Assembly: GCF_029852145.1 (NCBI RefSeq)
Contig: NC_079977.1
Span: forward strand, 18,602,781 to 18,666,780
Origin: Microplitis mediator
Taxonomy: Eukaryota; Arthropoda; Insecta; Hymenoptera; Braconidae
Direction of reading: 5' to 3'
Length of the DNA stretch: 64,000 bases
Within the stretch, counting starts at the first letter, position 1; every line of letters begins with the position of its first letter. The position numbers were made by a program, and so were the translations under genes. The notes beneath the pieces are model-generated. The model had not been told where the DNA came from. It ran no database searches and was given only the letters and a program-made list of their open reading frames with translations. Positions 57,766 through 64,000 of the stretch are shown here, piece by piece.

Positions 57766-60433
57766 TTACATTCGACCATCAAATTCCTCATCAGTTATAC
57801 ATGAACCTTGAAATAAATACGAATTACATTGATGGCCTGCACAACAATTATAACCCTGAGATGGATGGCACTAAAAAAAATTTTTTAATTCATTAATTTT
57901 TCAATTTTTAGTAGGAATTGTTTTCAACAATTACAGTATTGTAGTGAAGTTACTAACAGATATGAGTAAATGCATTCTTTATTTTAATTATTGCGGAACA
58001 TTTCGTAAAATTTACTGGTTAGCAATTATCCCTGGTAAAAATTTTTCGGAATTTTCTCTGAAAAACTCAGTTCTAAAGTTCTAAACCCTTCTGAAAATTT
58101 TTTTGGAGAAAAGTCCAAAAAATTTACGCCAGGGATTACGTAAGAAGATATTAAAAATTATTACACACAAAAAAAAATTCTCGACTGAAGGTAAATATTC
58201 TTGATTCAAGAAAATTTTTTTGGAGACCTAAATTTTCTCAGATAAAGTAGAAATCTTCTCCAACCAAGACGAATTCTCTTGGCTCAAGAAAATCTTGACT
58301 TGGTTCCCGAAAACGTTTGTCTTCAAGAATATTTTCTTGACTCAAGATATCTGTTTTTTTTTTGTGTATGCGTAATGTTTTTGAGCAAAAGTATATTTTA
58401 ACAAATCACTCATATATTTTAACCTTATATTTTACGATATACAATAAAATCACGACCGGGCGCCGCAGTAATATTTGGAACAATAAAAAGTATTGATAAT
58501 CCGACTAAATATTAACGTTTTTTTTTCCGTGTATCCCGGGCCGAAAAATTTGATCTGATTTTAGTCTAATTGGACTTTTTCATCTGTTTTTGATCTTTTA
58601 TAAAAATGTTAGGCTATTTTTAATCTGTTGTTTTAAAAAACAATTGCGTTACGGGCAGACAAAACTAGATTAAGTTTTGAACTTTAAAAAATTTTAGTTC
58701 TGAAAATTTGCAAAGACTAAACTAGATTAAATCATGGACTTATAAAATTTTTATTTATGGGCAATATTTATGAAAAAATATTAAGTTGCAGAATTGATTA
58801 TGTTTTATTTACTATTTATTTACTATCTTTTGTTCGAAAATGTCGGCAGTTGATGAAAATTTGACAGCTTAATTTTTTAGTTGTCTTCATTGAATATTTA
58901 TATCATTGAATAAAAGTGATAAAACAACTCTTAAAATGTCAAGAATTTTCTCTTATTTACTGGATAAAATTGAAAATATTTTGGCATAAGAAAACATCAA
59001 AATTCTTGTGCTACGGAGAAAATGTTGGCTCGAAATCTACCAATTTTTATTATGCTGTCGACCAAACTTGAAACAGAAAGTAAAGTATCCAAAAAATTAC
59101 TATGCTCTTATAAAAAATTATTATGCTGCATCAAAATTATTATAATGTTTGGAAGTAATTGATATCGAAGCTCATCGATAAGTTTCTCGCACGTAATAAG
59201 TAATGTGATAGTATAATCATTTTTTGTAAGAGCACGATAATTTTTTTGATGCTTTACTCCCTGTTTCAAGTTTAGTCGACAGCATTGTAAAAATTGGTAG
59301 GTTTTGAGTCAACATTTTCTCTGTATGACATCTTATTATGGAAGCGCATTAGCATGTTTTAAATACCAAGAAAATTAAAATAAATTAATAAATCTAGATT
59401 ATTATTATTATTTATATTTATAAAAAGTCCTGTATTTGTCCTTAAAAACAATTGAACACAGACCAATAATTATAATAAAAAAGTCTTTTTTTAGTCTAAA
59501 CGCGATTCAAAACAGACTAAATATCATACGAAAGTAAGTCTGATATTGGCCTGGACAAGGAATAGTACGGGCAAAAACAGATTAAATTCTTATATAAAAT
59601 AAATACGATTTATAAACTTGAATTCAAGAAAAAATATTTGAATTTATCATTTACCCGGGAAAAAATTTTTTTATAAAATTTTATATAATTGTATACAATT
59701 TTATAAAATTTAACACATTTTTATAAAATTTTATGAAATTTTATACAATTTTAGAAAATTTTATTAAATTTTGCAGAGCAAGATGTGAGTACGGGAGGTA
59801 ATATTGGAATAAGATTTTACAAAATTATACAAAATTTTATACAATTGTGTAAAAGTTTATACAATTTTATAAACTTTTATACAATTTTGTAAAATTTTAT
59901 ACCATTATTGCGTCTCAGGTGAGGTAAAATTTTATAAAATTTTACAATAATTCATTAAATTTCATAAAATTTCATCAAATCTTATAAAATTTTTAAATTT
60001 TGAATCGAGTATAAAAAGTAAAAATTTTGTAAAATTTTATAAGATTGTATAACATTATATAAAATCGTATACAATTTTATAAAATTTTATAAAATTTGGT
60101 AAAATTGTATAAAATTTTATAAAAAAATTTTTTCCCGGGTATATTAAAACAGATCTAATTTTTTGATCCGGGACGTTTGCATACGTGGGTGTGTGTGTTG
60201 TGTGTATGTGTGTCTCGTAAGAGTGATTCCCCATTCAACCTATGATAAAATTACACCCGGGCGCCGCAGTAATATTAGAAACAATGAATAGTATTGATAA
60301 TTCGAGTAAATTTTAACTTTTTTTTTCCGTGTATGTTATGGTAGTTACTCACCCAACCGCCTGCACATGCATCTGCACCAACATAGAGACCAATCAATAC
60401 GAAAATTGATAATAACAAAATTATTTTCGACAT
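57766..60433 (-). CDS. Secreted six-cysteine knottin-like peptide gene (61 aa, two coding exons)
   Basis: Coding exon 1 is 60433-60353 (27 codons; exon begins at 60454 after an acceptor ending TTTCCAG). It encodes MSKIILLLS..., a clear signal peptide with likely cleavage after 'GADA' or nearby, then the first cysteine. It ends at a consensus donor (GG|GTGAGT). Coding exon 2 is 57870-57766 (34 codons plus TAA) after a T-rich acceptor ending TTTTAG. The frame is phase 0 across the 2482-base intron. Cysteines of the mature part follow C-x4-C-x7-CC-x4-C-x8-C, the inhibitor-cystine-knot (knottin) framework, with a short acidic tail. Knottins include channel-active venom peptides, antimicrobial peptides and wasp teratocyte or polydnavirus cys-motif proteins. 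Which type this is cannot be told. The intron holds C1, B3 and two smaller elements. The frame without splicing would run only into repeat DNA. The cysteine pattern, signal peptide and matched splice phases make the call strong. Confidence 0.8.
58164..58366. mobile_element. Small TA-flanked element in the knottin-like gene's intron
   Basis: The ends are CACACAAAAAAAAATTCTCG and TTTTTTTTTTGTG, with TA on each side (58162-58163, 58367-58368). The interior has 'cttgactcaagaa' words on both arms. Confidence 0.5.
58445..58534. repeat. Truncated CACGG-type end, duplicated at 60245-60334
   Basis: 'cgggcgccgcagtaatatt.g.aacaat.a.tagtattgataat' through 'ttttttttccgtgtat' occurs here and, with few differences, at 60245-60334 next to coding exon 1. 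Only one inverted-end side (CCGTG then TA) is present in each. Confidence 0.6.
59014..59323. mobile_element. CGGAGAAAATG-ended foldback element inside C1
   Basis: About 130-base inverted arms start CGGAGAAAATGTTGGCTCGA and end with the inverse TTTTCTCTG. TA flanks both sides (59012-59013, 59324-59325). It is another TA-type MITE. Confidence 0.8.
59654..60139. mobile_element. Family B element, short copy B3 inside C1
   Basis: The ends are CCCGGGAAAAAATTTTTTTA and its inverse, with TA on both sides (59652-59653, 60140-60141). It holds only the 'aaattttataaaattgtataca' type sequence and lacks the 5S-like part, so it is an internal-deletion derivative of family B (486 bp). Confidence 0.85.
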
Positions 60434-61309
60434 TTTTTTATTTTATATGTTGAGCTGGAAAAATAAAATAATTATTTAATTGAAATATTACGAGAAACTA
60501 TCAAAGATACGATAAAAAAGTACTCGGATTAGTTTATAAAGCACAATATTTTCTATAAAAAATATTAAACTTTTTTTTTTTAAATTTAGTATGTAGTCCC
60601 GGGAAAAAATGTTTTTATAAAATTTTATAAAATAATATAAAATTTTATACAATTTTATAAAATTTTGTAAGATTTTATAAGATTTTACAGCAAAATTTTA
60701 TAAAAATTCATACAATTTTATAAAATTTTATAATATTTTATACAATTTTATAAACTCTTCAAAAATTTTATAAAATCTTCTAAAATTTTATAAAGTAAGA
60801 TCTGAGTAAGGAACGTAATAAATAAATGTAATTTTATAAAATTGTATGACATTTTATAAAATTGTATAAAATATAACAAAATTTTATAAAGTTTTACACA
60901 ATTGTATAAAATTATATAAAATTTTATATAATTTTATAAGACTGTACAGCGAAATTTTATAGAATTTCATATAATTTTATATAATTTTATCAAATTTCAT
61001 AGAATTTTATAAAATTTTATAAAATTTTATATGGTAAGACCTTAAAAAGGAAGTAATAATTAGATGAAATTTTATATAATTGTACGAAATTTTATAAGAT
61101 TTTATAAAATTGTATAAACTTTTATATAATTTCATAAAATTATATAAATTTTTATACAATCTTATACAATTTTATAAAGTAATTTCTTAGTGAGGGAAAT
61201 AATAATTAAATGGAATTTGATATAATTGTATGAAATTTTATAAAGTTTTATACGATTTCATAAAATTATATAAAATTTTATACAATCTTATACAATTTTA
61301 TATAGTTTT

Positions 61310-61945
61310 ATAAAGTAAGTCCTTAGAAGAGAAGTAATATTTAGATGAAATTTTATAAAATATGATAAAGTTGTATACGATTTCATAAAATTATATAAAA
61401 TTTTATACAATCTTATCCAATTTTATATAATTTTATGAAGTAAGTCCTTAGAAGAGAAGTAATATTTAGATGAAATTTTATAAAATTTTATAAAGTTGTA
61501 TACGATTTCATAAAATTATATAAAATTTTATACAATCTTATACAATTTTATATAGTTTTATAAAGTAAGTCCTTAGAAGAGAAGTAATATTTAGATGAAA
61601 TTTTATAAAATATGATAAAGTTGTATACGATTTCATAAAATTATATAAAATTTTATACAATCTTATACAATTTTATATAGTTTTATAAAGTAAGTCCTTA
61701 GAAGAGAAGTAATATTTAGATGAAATTTTATAAAATATGATAAAGTTGTATACGATTTCATAAAATTATATAAAATTTTATACAATCTTATCCAATTTTA
61801 TATAATTTTATGAAGTAAGTCCTTAGAAGAGAAGTAATATTTAGATGAAATTTTATAAAATTTTATAAAGTTGTATACGATTTCATAAAATTATATGCGA
61901 TCTTATAAAATCTTATACAAATTTATACAATTTTATAAAGTAAGA
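61310..61945. repeat. 125-bp tandem array within B2
   Basis: Five nearly identical units, each ending 'tttataaagtaagtccttagaagagaag'. B1 has only two, so the array length differs between copies. Confidence 0.88.
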
Positions 61946-62941
61946 TCTCAAAAGGGGAGTAATAATTAGATAAAATTTTATATAATTGTATGAAATTTTA
62001 TAAAATTATATAATATTTCATAAAACTTTAGAGAACTTGATGCCACTATCGCATCTAGTGTAGGGTAGCATTTTGTATAATTTGATAAAATGTCACACAA
62101 TTTTATAACGTTTATTACAAATTATTATAAAAATTGTTAGAAATTCAAAGTAAATAAATAAAATTTTCAATGGCCATAAAAAAAAAAAATTCCATTTTTG
62201 CGGGCAAAATATGGTGATAAACAAATATGAAAATTATATTATAAAAAATATAATTGATTACCTAAATATATGCAGGGTACCCCTAGAAAAATGTAAAAAA
62301 AAAAAAAATTCTGAATATTGAATAAGTTTGATTTTATTAAAATTTTTTGTAAGTTATTTACATTAAGGAAAATTATATTTTACACAATTATTGGATGCAA
62401 AGGAAGATAAAAAAGTTTTTAATAGTTTTTATCATAATACAAAAGTCTTTAACATTTTTCGACCGGCACTAGATTCTTGAAAAAGTTTAACGAAAAAAAT
62501 TCGAAATAATGCTCAATTATATTTACAAAAGTAATTTTGGGATGGTTATAATAGATTTAAAAAAAAAAAATTTTTTTTTATAAAATTTTAGGAGTACCTC
62601 GTTTCGCCTACCCCCGCCACCCCTTTCTCTTACATATTTATATATATATTACATAATGTGATAATTTTGAATTTAATGTTTTTAAACTTTTATTTTGTCA
62701 ACTAGCAATTCAAATTAAATCGTCGTTACTCAAGAAAAAGTTCAAAGGTTTCGTCATTAATTCACAAATAAAAATCATGAAAAATCAATAAATTTAATTA
62801 ATTTTAAAATTTTATGTCCATTAAACAGTCGATAGTTGAATTATTCAAATCTTTTTTTTATATATAATTATACATTAAACTATGAAATATGGCTGATAAG
62901 TATTCATGAGTAATCATAAATACAGCCATGAATATTTCTTA

Positions 62942-63045
62942 GCTACAAGTGACCAATAGACGAGCGGAGCAGACTACGATTCTTCAATAACAAAAGTTAA
63001 GCAGCATCGAGGTTGGCCATTAATTGGATGGGTGACCCGTCCCGG
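62942..63045 (+). pseudogene. 5S rRNA-like segment in B2
   Basis: AAGTTAAGCAGCATCGAGG and GGATGGGTGACC are separated as in animal 5S rRNA. This copy keeps AAGCAG intact, where B1 has AAACAG. The upstream 'gctacaagtgaccaatagacgagc' continues the resemblance to the 5' half. It is truncated by about 20 bases at the 3' end, where the element's terminal palindrome begins. The internal control region needed for TFIIIA and Pol III could still be partly functional. Confidence 0.78.
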
Positions 63046-63387
63046 AAAAAAAAATCATTTTATAAAACTTTATAAAATTTTATAAAATTTTACAAAATTT
63101 TATAAAACTTTATACTGAAAATGGCCTGGTAAAATTTTATGAAATTTTACAAAGTTTCATAAAATTTTATAAATTTTTATAAAACTTCATAAAATTTGAT
63201 AAAACTTTATAAAATTTGATATAATTTTACCAGGCCATTTTCAGTATAAAATTTTATAAAATTTTGTAAAATGTTAGTACTAAAATTTTGTAAAATTTTA
63301 TAAAATTTTACAAAATTTTATAAAAACATTTTTTCCCGGGGTATAAAAGTTATAATTAAAAATATTTAAGCAACAACTGGTCTTTAC

Positions 63388-63453
63388 CGATCGTTGTTTC
63401 CCGAAGTTCTGTATTCTTTTGTATAATTAATCTGTGGATCGCTGACTTTTATA
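63388..63453 (-). promoter_or_regulatory. Putative promoter and untranslated first exon of the knottin-like gene
   Basis: On the - strand TATAAAAG (63453-63446) is followed by about 60 bases of unique sequence and a donor (GATCG|GTAAAG, GT at 63387-63386). A start near 63423 would give a leader exon of about 36 bases, spliced to 60454. The B2 element would then make up most of a ~2.9-kb first intron. A second TATA-like word (TTATATAAGG) lies near 63806-63797. This is inference from signals only. Confidence 0.35.
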
Positions 63454-63880
63454 CATTGAAATTGAAAATAGTGTCCTTCAACATTTCCGTTCATCAATAT
63501 TTTCTTGAGATAATTTTGTTGCACAACAAGTTAACATTCATGCGATCATCAATACATTTAACTAATTACAGAAAATTATAATTCATTTTTAAACGCAGAA
63601 TTGATTACAAACTAATAAATGCATTACATTGTAAAAAAAAAAAAATGGAAAGTTGATGTGAGATACGTCTTACTTGATTTTTAAATGCCACAAGACCCGA
63701 AGTTATCGCGAAGCATCGAGGTTGAGATCAGAAGTCGAATATGAAAAATAAATAGATCAGAGTTGGGCGCAACAGGATCGCTAAAAAATAGTTGCCTTAT
63801 ATAACTAGTGACATCGAGTTTTATAGAGTTTATCTAATTCAAGGAAGAAGTGTTGCAACAGTGAATACATAAAGACGTCA
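63454..63880. other. Upstream region of the knottin-like gene
   Basis: Unique sequence of mixed composition, possibly holding upstream promoter elements. No coding frame is seen. Confidence 0.35.
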
Positions 63881-63884
63881 CAAA

Positions 63885-64000
63885 AAAAAAAATCGGTCTG
63901 TCAGTTGACCCTGCGGGCCAGCCCCAAAACTTCCCGCTGTTTTCGAGCTCGTTGAGCTCGAAAACATCATTGTAAATACATTTTCGAGCTCTTCGAGCTC
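63885..64000 (-). repeat. K element 3' end, running off the window
   Basis: 'tcggtctgtcagttgaccctgcgggccagccccaaaacttcccgc' and 'gagctcgaaaac' are the reverse complement of the K terminus, and the element continues beyond 64000. Confidence 0.72.

Larger units (their letters stand above)
58535..60172. mobile_element. Family C element, copy C1, in the intron
   Basis: The left end is CCCGGGCCGAAAAATTTGATCT and the right end is AGATCTAATTTTTTGATCCGGG. The flanking dinucleotides are AT and AC, so one base differs. The interior repeats 'gactaaa', 'cagatca' and 'aaacagac' words. Elements at 59014-59323 and 59654-60139 are nested in it. Copy C2 at 50445-51728 is its partial relative. Confidence 0.78.
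60598..63340. mobile_element. Family B element, copy B2 (2743 bp) in the putative first intron
   Basis: The ends are CCCGGGAAAAAATGTTTTTA and ATAAAAACATTTTTTCCCGGG. GT flanks both sides (60596-60597, 63341-63342). It has the same layout as B1 but more tandem units: the marker 'ccttagaagagaagtaatatttagatg' recurs at about 61321, 61446, 61571, 61696 and 61821, a 125-base period. This accounts for most of the 483-base length difference from B1. It includes the 5S-like segment at 62942-63045 and the terminal palindrome at 63113-63247. Confidence 0.9.

Noticed and set aside
1..64000. Integrated viral (for example polydnavirus) segment or bacterial insert
   Set aside because: No viral or bacterial coding sequences, segment junction repeats or dense intron-less ORFs were seen. 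The cysteine-rich gene alone is not evidence of a viral segment.

Overview
The window looks like nuclear DNA of an insect, most likely a parasitoid wasp (Braconidae-like). The evidence is strong AT-richness, GT-AG introns with T-rich acceptors, gene-poor sequence full of nested short inverted-repeat elements, and a dispersed repeat reading 'cttcccgc ... ctggcccgcagggtcaacc', which I associate with braconid genomes. The taxon is an inference. There is no bacterial gene organisation, no rRNA operon, no CRISPR array and no long ORF. Almost every six-frame ORF of 60 codons or more is a by-product of a repeat.

Genes. (1) The left edge holds the last coding exon of a 51-residue secreted peptide on the + strand (69-224), directly after a splice acceptor. 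(2) The right end holds the best gene, on the - strand: a two-coding-exon gene for a 61-residue secreted six-cysteine, knottin-like peptide (60433-60353 joined to 57870-57766). A possible non-coding first exon lies near 63.4 kb. Its introns and 3' flank are packed with transposon-like insertions, so a 186-base coding sequence is spread over about 2.7 kb, or 5.7 kb with the putative first exon. (3) At 32.9-33.8 kb (- strand) are three C-terminal exons of a serine carboxypeptidase (SCPEP1-like). The catalytic Asp and His blocks survive, but there is a premature stop and a lost acceptor AG, so it is a pseudogene. (4) At 32.06-32.44 kb (- strand) is a frameshifted coding fragment behind a good acceptor. 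(5) Two weak exon candidates lie at 50.19-50.34 kb and 48.41-48.56 kb (both -).

Mobile DNA. The main theme is a set of non-autonomous elements whose ends read 5'-CCC...GGG-3' and which are flanked by 2-bp target duplications of varied sequence (TT, TG, GT, AT, TA, TC, GA, CA). I call the families A (AT-rich, CCCGNATGAAAA ends), B (CCCGGGAAAAAA ends), C (CCCGG...TTTGATC ends), D (CCCGGGTCAAAAAT ends) and E/P2 (CCCGTGYAAAAAA ends), plus P1 (CCCTAGCGG) and a CCCTGATAGCC element. They nest in each other, and comparison with uninterrupted copies confirms three insertion sites. Full-length B elements carry a segment clearly related to 5S rRNA. A second class has CAC(T/G)G or similar ends and TA duplications, and one element (46.4-47.9 kb) has 8-bp duplications typical of hAT. 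No transposase ORF is visible.

Layout: 0-1.6 kb peptide gene and flank; 1.6-5.6 kb A elements; 5.7-9.2 kb mostly unique DNA; 9.2-11.6 kb nested A/D/P1/P2; 13-16.5 kb palindromic and degenerate repeats; 17.5-26.7 kb a diverged segmental duplication carrying CTCF-like motifs; 27-31 kb dispersed 'K' repeats; 32-34 kb carboxypeptidase pseudogene; 38.3-40.5 kb a satellite with 396-bp higher-order period; 41.8-44.9 kb tandem repeat and large palindrome; 46.4-47.9 kb hAT-like element; 48-54.5 kb mixed; 54.5-63.5 kb the knottin-like gene and its inserted elements.
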